Below, in pieces: positions 7,893-14,975 of a DNA stretch of 31,071 bases; position 1 is the first letter of the stretch, and each line of letters begins with the position of its first letter. The stretch is from contig JAICVP010000002.1 in NCBI GenBank assembly GCA_025935275.1, positions 1 to 31,071 on the forward strand. Reading direction: 5' to 3'. Both the position numbers and the translations under genes were made by a program. The stretch is from Thermoleophilia bacterium. Lineage in GTDB: Bacteria > Actinomycetota > Thermoleophilia > Gaiellales > Gaiellaceae. The notes beneath the pieces were generated by a model that saw only the letters and a program-made list of their open reading frames with translations, was not told the origin of the DNA and made no database searches.

Positions 7893-8483
7893 GTGCGCGT
7901 CGCCCTCACATTCGACACAGAGCACCCCGATCGTCCGTGCACGGAACGAGCGCTCGGGCTCATCCTTTCCTCGCTCGCAGATGCGGGCGCGCCCGCCACT
8001 TTTTTCGTTCAAGGACGCTGGGCCCGCTCGAGCCCCGACGAGGCGCGGAGGATCGCATCGGCGGGTCACCTGATCGGGAACCACTCACACCACCACGCCC
8101 CCATGGACTCGCTCACCGAGGGGGGTTTCCGCACGGACGTCAGCGAGGCCGAGGCGATGATCCGGGAGGTCACGGGGGTCGACCCCCGACCGTGGTTTCG
8201 CTGCCCGTTCGGCGCTGGCATGGACGACGCGGCGGTGCTCCGCCGCCTGGAGGAGATGGGTTACGTACACGTCGCCTGGGACGTCGACCCACGGGACTGG
8301 CACGAGGATTCGGACGCCGAAGCCGTCGCGCGAAGAGTGCTGGAGGGAATCCGAGCGCGCGATGACTCGATCGTCCTCCTGCACTCCTGGCCGGATTCGA
8401 CCGGAGAGGCTTTGCCGCGCATCCTCGACGGGCTCGCCGCGGAGGGAGCCGAGCTCGTCGACGTAGCGACGATGTGCGGTTAG
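7893..8483 (+). CDS. NodB-type polysaccharide/chitooligosaccharide deacetylase, cytoplasmic
   Basis: This 196-residue carbohydrate esterase 4-type domain stands almost alone. Motif 1 is TFDTEHP (catalytic-base Asp8, but Thr9 replaces the usual second metal Asp; Glu10 is next to it). Motif 2 is NHSHHH (His64 and His68 as metal ligands). Motif 3 is RCPFG (Arg103), motif 4 WDVDPRDW (129-136) and motif 5 LLHSW (His164). No signal peptide or membrane helix precedes the domain, so the enzyme should work inside the cell. The GTG at 7893 is the only start that leaves the domain intact without running into the SIS gene, which ends 8 bp before. As the last gene of the amino-sugar operon it probably removes an acetyl group from the imported or phosphorylated sugar. 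Confidence 0.82.
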   Translation: MRVALTFDTEHPDRPCTERALGLILSSLADAGAPATFFVQGRWARSSPDEARRIASAGHLIGNHSHHHAPMDSLTEGGFRTDVSEAEAMIREVTGVDPRPWFRCPFGAGMDDAAVLRRLEEMGYVHVAWDVDPRDWHEDSDAEAVARRVLEGIRARDDSIVLLHSWPDSTGEALPRILDGLAAEGAELVDVATMCG

Positions 8484-8498
8484 GCGGCGCGGAGCGTT

Positions 8499-8888
8499 CT
8501 AGACCCCTCTCGGAGAAGAATCCTCGAGCGCGACCCGCATCAGGTCCCGGATCGAGACGATCCCGGCGACGCGACCCTCGTCCAGGACCGGCAGGTGGCG
8601 AAAGCCGCCGTGGATCATGAGCGCGGCGGCGTGGCCCGTCGAGTCCTCGGCCTCGATGGTTTCGGGGTGTCGGGTCATCCAGTCGCCGACCTTCGCGTCC
8701 TCGCTGTATCCGGCCGCGACAGCCTTCATGAGGTCGCGCTCCGTGAGAATCCCCTCGAGCCGCTCGCCGGCGAGGACGAGCACAGCCCCGACGCCGCGCT
8801 CCACCATCCGTTTGGCCGCATCGGCCAGCCGCTCCTCCGCGGAGGCAGTGAGGATGTCGCTCGACATGTGGTTGGCGACAACCGCCAT
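8499..8888 (-). CDS. Two-CBS-domain protein
   Basis: This 129-residue protein is essentially a CBS pair: repeat one at about residues 8-60 (SDILTASAEERLADAAKRM, ending GILTERDLMKAV) and repeat two at about 68-120 (MTRHPETIEAEDSTGHAAALM, ending GIVSIRDLMRVAL). Such stand-alone pairs bind adenosine nucleotides in the cleft and act as energy or ligand sensors; no other domain is attached. It is convergent with the deacetylase gene, with 15 bp between the stops, and follows the response-regulator gene on the same strand after 45 bp, so it may be read through from there. Its partner is not identifiable. A second ATG lies seven codons in. Confidence 0.87.
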   Translation of the reverse strand: MAVVANHMSSDILTASAEERLADAAKRMVERGVGAVLVLAGERLEGILTERDLMKAVAAGYSEDAKVGDWMTRHPETIEAEDSTGHAAALMIHGGFRHLPVLDEGRVAGIVSIRDLMRVALEDSSPRGV

Positions 8889-8933
8889 GGAGGAGGCGAT
8901 CCTAAAGCCCTCCGCGCGGCGCGTCGAGGCCCG

Positions 8934-9635
8934 CTACGACTGCTTGCGGATTGCCTCGAGCTTGTAGCCGACGCCGTACCGCGTCTGGATGAAGGTGTGC
9001 CTGGGCTGGAGCGCCTCGATTTTGTCCCGCAGCTTGCGCACGAAGACGTCCACGGTGCGGTCGCGATGCGTCTGGCGGCGTCCCCACACCTTCTGCAGGA
9101 CCTCGTCGCGGGTGACGACACGGCCCCGGTCGAGGGCGAGCGCGTAGAGCAGGCGGAACTCGGTGGGCGTCAGCTCGGCGCTCTTCCCGTTCACGTAGGC
9201 CTGCACGTTCAACGGGTCGATCCTGAGCTCCGCGACGTCGATCGGGTCGCCGCGGCTCTCGTCCTGGACGCGGACTCCCCGCCGCGCGGCCGCGCGCACG
9301 CGCGCGACGAGCTCTTTCATGGAGAAGGGCTTGACGAGGTAGTCGTCCGCGCCGATCTCGAGGGCGTGCACGCGATCGTGCTCGGTGCCGCGCGCGCTCA
9401 CGACCACGATCGGGGTGCCGATCCCCTCGGCGCGCGCCGTTTCGATGACGCGCCAGCCATCCACGCCTGGGAGCATGAGGTCGAGCACGCAGACATCAGG
9501 CTTCTCGTAGCGCAAGCGGGCAAGCCCCGACTCCCCCTTGTTGACCCAGAGCGGATCGAACCCGGCAGCGTTCAGATGGCTCGCCATCCCGCGCGCGATG
9601 ACGTCGTCGTCCTCGATGATGAGAACCTTCGGCAC
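8934..9635 (-). CDS. OmpR/PhoB-family response regulator, probably the phosphate regulator (PhoP/RegX3 type)
   Basis: This 233-residue two-domain regulator has a receiver with the acidic pocket Glu8-Asp9-Asp10, phosphoacceptor Asp52 (CVLDLMLPG), Ser80 and Lys102 (LVKPF). A winged-helix DNA-binding domain runs from about 125, including the TPTEFRLLYAL start and the RDRTVDVFVRKLRDKI recognition helix. Translation starts at GTG (9635), preceded by an AGGGAG site on the minus strand; no better ATG exists. It diverges from a histidine kinase gene by 50 bp and is followed, beyond that kinase, by pstSCAB-phoU. PHO-box repeats facing this gene sit 28-55 bases before its start, which suggests autoregulation. 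Identity as the phosphate regulator is inferred from context and boxes. Confidence 0.86.
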   Translation of the reverse strand: MPKVLIIEDDDVIARGMASHLNAAGFDPLWVNKGESGLARLRYEKPDVCVLDLMLPGVDGWRVIETARAEGIGTPIVVVSARGTEHDRVHALEIGADDYLVKPFSMKELVARVRAAARRGVRVQDESRGDPIDVAELRIDPLNVQAYVNGKSAELTPTEFRLLYALALDRGRVVTRDEVLQKVWGRRQTHRDRTVDVFVRKLRDKIEALQPRHTFIQTRYGVGYKLEAIRKQS

Positions 9636-9662
9636 GTCTCCCTAGATGATGCCCTGAGGCGA

Positions 9663-9690
9663 GGTGTAAGAGTGGTGAACAAGTTGTGAA
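9663..9690 (-). promoter_or_regulatory. PHO box: three 11-bp-spaced TTCACC-like repeats facing the response regulator
   Basis: On the minus strand the hexamers TTCACA (9690-9685), TTCACC (9679-9674) and TACACC (9668-9663) recur at exactly 11-bp steps. This is the layout of actinobacterial PHO boxes (GTTCACC-like direct repeats bound by PhoP). The repeats point toward the regulator gene, ending 28 bases before its GTG. The kinase gene's GTG (9686-9688) lies inside the first hexamer, so bound protein would also cover its translation start region. The repeat pattern is seen; binding is inference. Confidence 0.62.
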
Positions 9691-10627
9691 GAGACTGTTC
9701 CACCGCGCGGGCCCACCGGCCCGAACGGAGCCGAGCGCCGATGCCGAGCGCGGCCGCGTCCTCATCGAGGAGAGCCGGGAGATGGTCGTCGTCCTCGACG
9801 CCGAGGGCCGGGTGGTGACCGCGAGCCGTCGGGCACGTGAGCTCTTCCCGGCGCTCGTCGAGGGCGAGGCGGCGCCCGAGGCCGTCGTGCGCGACTCCCT
9901 CGCGGTCCCCTACAGCGTCGGCGGCGCCCAGGAGACGCTCGTCTACGTGCGCGACCCCGGCGACCTCGGTGCGTACGAGGAGCTCCGCGCGGGCTTCACC
10001 GCGTCCGTCTCCCACGAGCTCCGCACCCCGCTCGCACGGCTGCTCGCGCTGCTCGAAACAGCGACGCTCCCGGGTTCGGACCGGGACGAGCTGATCGAAC
10101 AGGCGCAGGCCGAGGTCCGCCAGATCGGCGAGCTGATCGACGACGTGCTCTTCCTGTCGGAGCTCGAGTCGGGGCGTGAGCTCGTCGCGCTGGGCTCGAC
10201 CACCGCCCTCCCCATCCTGGAGGAGGTCGTCGAAGGCCTCGGCGAGCCCGCCGCCCGGTCCGGGCTCAGCCTTCGCGCCGAGGGGGATCCCGAGGCCGAG
10301 CTCCCGTTGCGGCCGCGCATGATCAGGGTGATCGCGGCAAATCTCGCCGAAAACGCAATCCGCTACGCGGGGCCGGGGTCGACGTTCACGCTCACCGTCA
10401 GCCCCGGAGAGCTGGTCGCCTCCGACAACGGCGTCGGCGTCGGCGATGACGACCTCCCGCGTCTCTTCGAGCGCTTCTATCGCGCCGACCGTGCGCGGGC
10501 TTCGCGCGGCACCGGTCTGGGGCTCGCGATCGTGAAGCACATCGCCAACTCGGCCGGCGGCACCGTCGAGGCAGAGAGCGAGCGGGGATCCGGCCTCACC
10601 GTCCGGGTCTCATTCACCAGCCCGTAA
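9686..10627 (+). CDS. Soluble PAS-like sensor histidine kinase, probable PhoR/SenX3 equivalent
   Basis: This 313-residue kinase has a PAS-like sensor part at about residues 24-90 (EESREMVVVLDAEGRVVTASRRARELFP), then the HisKA dimer domain with phosphoacceptor His110 in SVSHELRTPL. The ATPase domain has an N-box (NLAENAIRYA), DNGVGVGDDDL and GTGLGLAIVKH. No membrane helix is present. The GTG at 9686 is the only start, because an in-frame TGA lies at 9647 and no start codon follows it earlier. PhoR and SenX3 normally carry one or two N-terminal helices, so this one would work in the cytoplasm. It diverges from its probable partner regulator, instead of sharing an operon with it, and its last codons overlap the PHO box upstream of pstS. 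Confidence 0.87.
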   Translation: MKRLFHRAGPPARTEPSADAERGRVLIEESREMVVVLDAEGRVVTASRRARELFPALVEGEAAPEAVVRDSLAVPYSVGGAQETLVYVRDPGDLGAYEELRAGFTASVSHELRTPLARLLALLETATLPGSDRDELIEQAQAEVRQIGELIDDVLFLSELESGRELVALGSTTALPILEEVVEGLGEPAARSGLSLRAEGDPEAELPLRPRMIRVIAANLAENAIRYAGPGSTFTLTVSPGELVASDNGVGVGDDDLPRLFERFYRADRARASRGTGLGLAIVKHIANSAGGTVEAESERGSGLTVRVSFTSP

Positions 10628-10651
10628 CCACTTCTTCACGGCCTTTCAGCC
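10613..10651 (+). promoter_or_regulatory. PHO box upstream of pstS
   Basis: Four hexamers repeat at exactly 11-bp steps on the plus strand: TTCACC (10613), GTAACC (10624), TTCACG (10635) and TCAGCC (10646). The first three fit the GTTCACC-type PHO half-site well; the fourth is weak. The array begins within the last five codons of the histidine kinase gene. About 22 bp downstream, GACACT (10673-10678) could be the -10 box. The pstS GTG follows at 10710. The array probably makes pstSCAB-phoU respond to phosphate starvation through the regulator encoded at 8934-9635. Confidence 0.65.
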
Positions 10652-10709
10652 CACGCGCCCGAGCGTCGGCCCGACACTCGGGTGAATGACACGAAAGGAA
10701 AGGAGAACC

Positions 10710-11690
10710 GTGGGTATTCGCCCTCAGAGCAGGGTCCTCCTGCTCGTTCTTGCGGCCGGGCTCCTGGCGAGCGCCACTGCGGCCTGCGGCCGTAGCGACT
10801 CCTCGTCCGACGGCACGAACGCCGCGACGAACGGCGGCTCGAGCCTCTCCGGCCGGATCGAGGCCGACGGCTCGAGCACGGTCGGCCCCTTCGTCACCGC
10901 TGCGGCAGAAGACTTCCAGGCACAAAACTCCGGGGTGCAGGTCACCGTGGGGATTTCCGGCACCGGCGGCGGCTTCGAGCGCTTCTGCGCCGGCGAGACC
11001 GATCTCTCGGACGCCTCACGCCCGATCAAGGAGGACGAAGAGGTGCCCGTCTGCCAGGAAAACGGCATCGATTACACCGAGTTTCAGGTGGCGAACGACG
11101 GCATCGCAGTCGTCACCAACAAGGAGAACGACTGGGCGACCTGCCTCACGGTCGAGCAGCTCGCGAAGATCTGGGGCCCGGACTCCAAGGTCGACAACTG
11201 GAACCAGGTCGACCCCAGCTTCCCCGACCAGAAGCTGACCCTCGCCGGCCCGGGCACGGATTCGGGCACCTTCGACTTCTTCACCGGCGTCATCAACGGC
11301 GAGGAGGACGCGAGCCGGACGGACTACCAGGCGACCGAGGACGACAACGTCACGGTGCAGGCGGTCTCCGGCGACAAGGGCGGTCTCGGCTACTTCGGGC
11401 TCTCCTACTTCGAGCAGAACCAGGACACGCTGAACGACGTCGAGGTCGACGGTGGCTCCGGCTGCGTCGCCCCCACGAGCGAAACGGTGCAGGACGGCTC
11501 CTACACGCCGCTCTCGCGTCCGCTCTTCGTCTACGTCAAGAACACGTCGCTGCAGAAGCCAGAGGTGGCGGCATTCATGAAGTACATCCTCGACAACCAG
11601 GCGCAGATCGCCGAGAAGGCGGCCTTCGTGCCCATGACCGACGAGCAGGCCCAGAAGGCCGAGTCGGACTTCACGGCGGCCACCGGCTAG
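10710..11690 (+). CDS. pstS: Phosphate-binding lipoprotein PstS
   Basis: This 326-residue high-affinity phosphate-binding protein is presented on the outer face of the membrane for the PstCAB channel. A signal with a hydrophobic core ends at Cys26 (SATAAC); the lipobox is slightly off consensus, with Thr at position -3. Phosphate-contacting segments are visible: IEADGSSTVGPF near residue 51, GISGTGGGFERFC with DLSDASRPI, and LAGPGTDSGTFDFF. The length and the FCAGETDLSDASR type match SphX-like PstS proteins. I chose the GTG at 10710 because AAGGAG lies 5 bases upstream; the in-frame ATG at 10686 has no ribosome site and would add eight polar residues before the signal. The gene leads pstSCAB-phoU. 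Confidence 0.95.
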   Translation: MGIRPQSRVLLLVLAAGLLASATAACGRSDSSSDGTNAATNGGSSLSGRIEADGSSTVGPFVTAAAEDFQAQNSGVQVTVGISGTGGGFERFCAGETDLSDASRPIKEDEEVPVCQENGIDYTEFQVANDGIAVVTNKENDWATCLTVEQLAKIWGPDSKVDNWNQVDPSFPDQKLTLAGPGTDSGTFDFFTGVINGEEDASRTDYQATEDDNVTVQAVSGDKGGLGYFGLSYFEQNQDTLNDVEVDGGSGCVAPTSETVQDGSYTPLSRPLFVYVKNTSLQKPEVAAFMKYILDNQAQIAEKAAFVPMTDEQAQKAESDFTAATG

Positions 11691-12608
11691 GTGTCGAGCC
11701 CCGCAGTTCCGCTTTCCCTCGCCCCGGCGCGCAAGCGCTGGGGCGAGGTCGTGATCAAGGGCCTCCTCGCGGGGTGCGCTCTCGTCTCCGTTGCGACCAC
11801 CGTCGGCATCGTGCTCGCCCTCTTCCTCCCCGCCTTCGAGTTCTTCCAGGTCGTCAGCTTCCGGGACTACATCACCGGCACGGAGTGGGCACCACTCTTC
11901 CTGCAGGCCTCGTTCGGCGTCATCCCGCTGATCGTCGGGACGATCTCGGTGACGCTCTGGGCCTCGCTGATCGCGATCCCACTCGGGCTCGGGTCGGCCA
12001 TCTTCCTCAGCGAATACGCGCGACCTCGCGTGCGCGCGACGCTGAAGCCGGCCCTAGAGCTCCTCGCCGGCATCCCCACGGTCGTCTACGGCTACTTCGC
12101 ACTCACGTGGGTGACACCGCACCTGCGGGATCTCGGGTTGGGGGTCGGCGTGTTCAACGCCCTCAGCGCCGGCCTCGTGATGGGGGTGATGATCATCCCG
12201 ACGGTCGCGTCGCTCTCGGAGGACGCGATGTCGGCCGTTCCCCGCGACCTCCGCTACGGCGCCTATGCGCTCGGTTCGAGCAAGCTGCAGGTGTCGACGC
12301 GCATCGTCGTGCCCGCGGCCATCTCCGGGATCGTCGCCGCGTTCGTGCTCGGAATCTCGCGCGCGATCGGCGAGACGATGATCGTGCTGCTCGCCGCGGG
12401 CCAGCAGCCGACCCTCAGCTTCGATCCGCGCGAGGCGGTCGAGACCATGTCGGCCTTCATCGCCGCCACCGGCGCCGGCGACGTCCCGACCGGCTCGACG
12501 GAGTACAAGACGATCTTCGCGGTCGGCGCCACGCTCTTCGTCATGACGCTGGTCCTGAACGCGGTCTCGATCAGGCTCGTCCGCAAGTATCGGGAGGTGT
12601 ACGAATGA
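11691..12608 (+). CDS. pstC: Phosphate ABC transporter permease PstC
   Basis: This 305-residue membrane protein forms one half of the phosphate channel. Six helices follow a polar N-terminus; the first is about residues 24-48 (LLAGCALVSVATTVGIVLALFLPAF). The conserved PstC/PstA core is clear: PLGLGSAIFLSEYA, LLAGIPTVVYGYFAL, the cytoplasmic EAA-like stretch RDLRYGAYALGSSKLQVSTR, and SRAIGETMIVLLAAG. The start is GTG at 11691, immediately after the pstS stop, with no spacer. It ends in an ATGA overlap with pstA. Charged residues in the RAIGET motif are conserved in the family and are needed for phosphate passage in E. coli PstC/PstA. Confidence 0.95.
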   Translation: MSSPAVPLSLAPARKRWGEVVIKGLLAGCALVSVATTVGIVLALFLPAFEFFQVVSFRDYITGTEWAPLFLQASFGVIPLIVGTISVTLWASLIAIPLGLGSAIFLSEYARPRVRATLKPALELLAGIPTVVYGYFALTWVTPHLRDLGLGVGVFNALSAGLVMGVMIIPTVASLSEDAMSAVPRDLRYGAYALGSSKLQVSTRIVVPAAISGIVAAFVLGISRAIGETMIVLLAAGQQPTLSFDPREAVETMSAFIAATGAGDVPTGSTEYKTIFAVGATLFVMTLVLNAVSIRLVRKYREVYE

Positions 12609-13474
12609 GCGCCGCCGCAGTCGCGACTGGCCGCCGGCGCGGAGTCTGGCGCGGTCGGATCTTCGTCGCGCTGCTCCTCCTCTCCATGGCCGTCGGCTTC
12701 CTCGCGCTGGGCACGCTGTTCTTCGACGTTCTCCGGAAGGGCGTTGCCTACGTCGACCCCGTCCTCCTCACGAACCCACCCTCCTCCGATCCCGACATCG
12801 CAGGCGCGCGTCCGGCGATCCTCGCCACGCTCTACCTCGGCGTCCTCCTCATCCTCTTCACTGTTCCGATCGGCGTCGGGACGGCGATCTACCTGGAGGA
12901 GTACGCGGACCGGAACCGCTGGTACAACCGCCTGCTCGAGCTGAACATCCAGAACCTCGCGGCGGTGCCGTCGATCGTCTACGGGATCCTGGGGCTCGCG
13001 TTCCTCGTCCGCGGCCTCGGGCTGGGGCGTGTGCTCCTCGCAGGCGCCCTCATCCTCACGCTGCTCGTCCTCCCCACCGTGATCATCGCCGCGCGCGAGG
13101 CCATCCGCGCCGTGCCGGGCTCGATCCGCGAGGGCGCCTACGCGCTCGGCGCGACGCAGTGGCAGGTGATCTCGCGCCAGGTGCTTCCGGCGGCGATTCC
13201 GGGAATCGCAACCGGCTCGATCCTCGCGCTCGCGCGCGCCATCGGCGAGACAGCGCCCCTGATCCTGATCGGGGCGCTGACGTACATCTCCTTCAATCCC
13301 ACCGTGCTCGGCCCGTTCACCGCCCTTCCGGTGCAGATCTACAACTGGACGAAGCTGCCGGACGAGAAGTTCAAGGCGCTCGCCGCCGCGGCCATCATCG
13401 TCCTCCTCATCATGGTGCTGCTCCTGAACGCCGGCGCGATCTGGCTCCGCAATCGCTATCAGAAGAGGTGGTGA
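12605..13474 (+). CDS. pstA: Phosphate ABC transporter permease PstA
   Basis: This 289-residue partner of PstC has a basic N-terminal tail and then six helices, starting LLLLSMAVGFLALGTLFF. Family marks are VPIGVGTAIYLEEYAD, NLAAVPSIVYGILGLAF, REGAYALGATQWQVISRQV and ALARAIGETAPLILIGAL, each in the same order as in PstC, reflecting their common origin. The ATG overlaps the pstC stop (ATGA). The stop overlaps the pstB start (GTGA), so the operon is translationally coupled throughout. Nothing is unusual in it. Confidence 0.95.
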   Translation: MSAAAVATGRRRGVWRGRIFVALLLLSMAVGFLALGTLFFDVLRKGVAYVDPVLLTNPPSSDPDIAGARPAILATLYLGVLLILFTVPIGVGTAIYLEEYADRNRWYNRLLELNIQNLAAVPSIVYGILGLAFLVRGLGLGRVLLAGALILTLLVLPTVIIAAREAIRAVPGSIREGAYALGATQWQVISRQVLPAAIPGIATGSILALARAIGETAPLILIGALTYISFNPTVLGPFTALPVQIYNWTKLPDEKFKALAAAAIIVLLIMVLLLNAGAIWLRNRYQKRW

Positions 13475-14313
13475 ATATCATCGAGACTCCCGTGCAGGTA
13501 GCCCAACAGCGGGAGCGGGAGCTTCCGCCGCGCGAGTCCCGAGAGGTCGTCTTCGACGTCTCCGGGTTGACCGTGTCGTACGGCGGGAACCCGGCACTCC
13601 GTGACGTCTCGCTCGAGGTCTACAAGAACTTCGTCACAGCCTTCATCGGGCCCTCCGGCTGCGGCAAGAGCACGTTCATTCGCTGCTTCAACCGGATGAA
13701 CGACCTGATCCCGAGCGCCGCGGTCGAGGGCACGATCCTCTACCACGGTCAGGATCTCTACGGCCCGCAGGTGGACGCCGTCGAGGTGCGGAAGCGGATC
13801 GGGATGGTGTTCCAGAAGCCGAACCCGTTCCCGAAGTCGATCCACGCCAACGTGGCGTTCGGCCCGCGCGTCCTCGGCATGACCGACGACCTCGACGGCC
13901 GCGTCGAGCGGGCGCTCCAGCAGGCAGCGCTCTGGGACGAGGTCAAGGACCGCCTCGACGAGAGCGCGCTGAGCCTCTCCGGAGGACAGCAGCAGCGCCT
14001 CTGCATCGCACGCTGCCTGGCCGTCGAGCCGGACGTGCTGCTCATGGACGAGCCCGCTTCCGCGCTCGACCCGATCTCGACCACGCGGATCGAGGATCTG
14101 ATGCACGAGCTCAAGCGCGAGTACACGATCGTGATCGTCACGCACAACATGCAGCAGGCGGCGCGCATCGCCGACATGACGGCGTTCTTCAGCGTGCAGG
14201 TCGACGACGGCAAGCGCAGCGGCGTGCTCGTCGAGTACGACGCGACGCCGACGATCTTCACGAAGCCCGCCGACAAGCGGACGGAGGACTACGTCACCGG
14301 GAGGTTCGGCTGA
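13471..14313 (+). CDS. pstB: Phosphate ABC transporter ATPase PstB
   Basis: This ATPase of about 280 residues drives PstCA. Visible motifs are Walker A GPSGCGKSTFIRCFNRMND (the long FNRMNDL continuation is specific to PstB), Q-loop VFQKPNPFPKS, signature LSGGQQQRLCIARCLA, Walker B VLLMDEPASALDPIS and H-loop VTHNMQQAARI. About 30 extra N-terminal residues precede the core. GTG codons at 13468 and 13471 are both in frame; I chose 13471, which gives the GTGA overlap with pstA, but the start is uncertain by a codon, and a GTG at 13492 is also possible. The stop overlaps phoU by one base (TGATG). Confidence 0.95.
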   Translation: MNIIETPVQVAQQRERELPPRESREVVFDVSGLTVSYGGNPALRDVSLEVYKNFVTAFIGPSGCGKSTFIRCFNRMNDLIPSAAVEGTILYHGQDLYGPQVDAVEVRKRIGMVFQKPNPFPKSIHANVAFGPRVLGMTDDLDGRVERALQQAALWDEVKDRLDESALSLSGGQQQRLCIARCLAVEPDVLLMDEPASALDPISTTRIEDLMHELKREYTIVIVTHNMQQAARIADMTAFFSVQVDDGKRSGVLVEYDATPTIFTKPADKRTEDYVTGRFG

Positions 14314-14975
14314 TGCGGATCTCTCTCCAGGAAGAGCTCGACCAGCTCGAGTCGGCGCTCCAGGAAGAAGGGGGGCTGGTGCTGCGCGCCCTGCGCGGGT
14401 GCCTGACGGCGCTCGAGCGCCAGGACGCGGAGCTGGCCGACGAGGTGATTGCCTTCGACGACGAGGTCGACGAGACCTACGTCGCCATCGAGGAGGGCAT
14501 CCAGTCGCTCCTTGCCCGCCAGACCCCGGTCGCCATCGACCTGCGCAACGTCCTCGCGGTCCTGCACATCAACCTGCACCTCGAGCGTATGGCCGACTAC
14601 TGCGTGACCGTGGCCAAGCTGACCAAGCTCGTCCACGACACGCCCCCGGACGAGACGCTCGCGGAGGCGCTCGAAGACATGGGCGCACGTGCCGAGGAGA
14701 TGATCCAGGCCGCCCTCGACTCCTTCGCCAACCGCGACGTCGAGAGCGCCGAGTCGCTCGTCGAGATGGACGAGCTGATCGACGCCGCCAACCGGCGGGT
14801 CGTCCACCAGATCCTTTCGCTCACGGCCGACCCCGACCTCCGCGAGTGGGGCCTCAGGATGCTGCTCGTCTCACGGTGCCTGGAGCGGATCGGCGATCAC
14901 GCCGTCGACATCGGCGAGCAAACGGCATTCCTGGTCAGCGGGCAGTTCCGCGAGTTCACCGACGCCTCCCACTGA
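14313..14975 (+). CDS. phoU: Phosphate signalling regulator PhoU
   Basis: This 220-residue all-helical protein has two repeats of the three-helix PhoU bundle: one at about residues 5-95 (DQLESALQEE to HLERMADYCVTV) and one at about 105-205 (ALEDMGARAEEMI to RCLERIGDHAVDIGE). The paired ExxxD/RxxD metal-cluster motifs in HLERMADY and CLERIGDH are intact. PhoU normally couples the Pst transporter to the PhoR kinase and silences the Pho response when phosphate is plentiful. Here the kinase lacks membrane segments, so PhoU would be the likely route by which it learns of phosphate status; that is inference. Its stop abuts the stop of the convergent gene with no spacer. Confidence 0.95.
   Translation: MRISLQEELDQLESALQEEGGLVLRALRGCLTALERQDAELADEVIAFDDEVDETYVAIEEGIQSLLARQTPVAIDLRNVLAVLHINLHLERMADYCVTVAKLTKLVHDTPPDETLAEALEDMGARAEEMIQAALDSFANRDVESAESLVEMDELIDAANRRVVHQILSLTADPDLREWGLRMLLVSRCLERIGDHAVDIGEQTAFLVSGQFREFTDASH

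Noticed and set aside
10686..10709. Upstream ATG for pstS
   Set aside because: No ribosome site; AAGGAG is placed for the GTG at 10710, and the extra residues would spoil the signal peptide.
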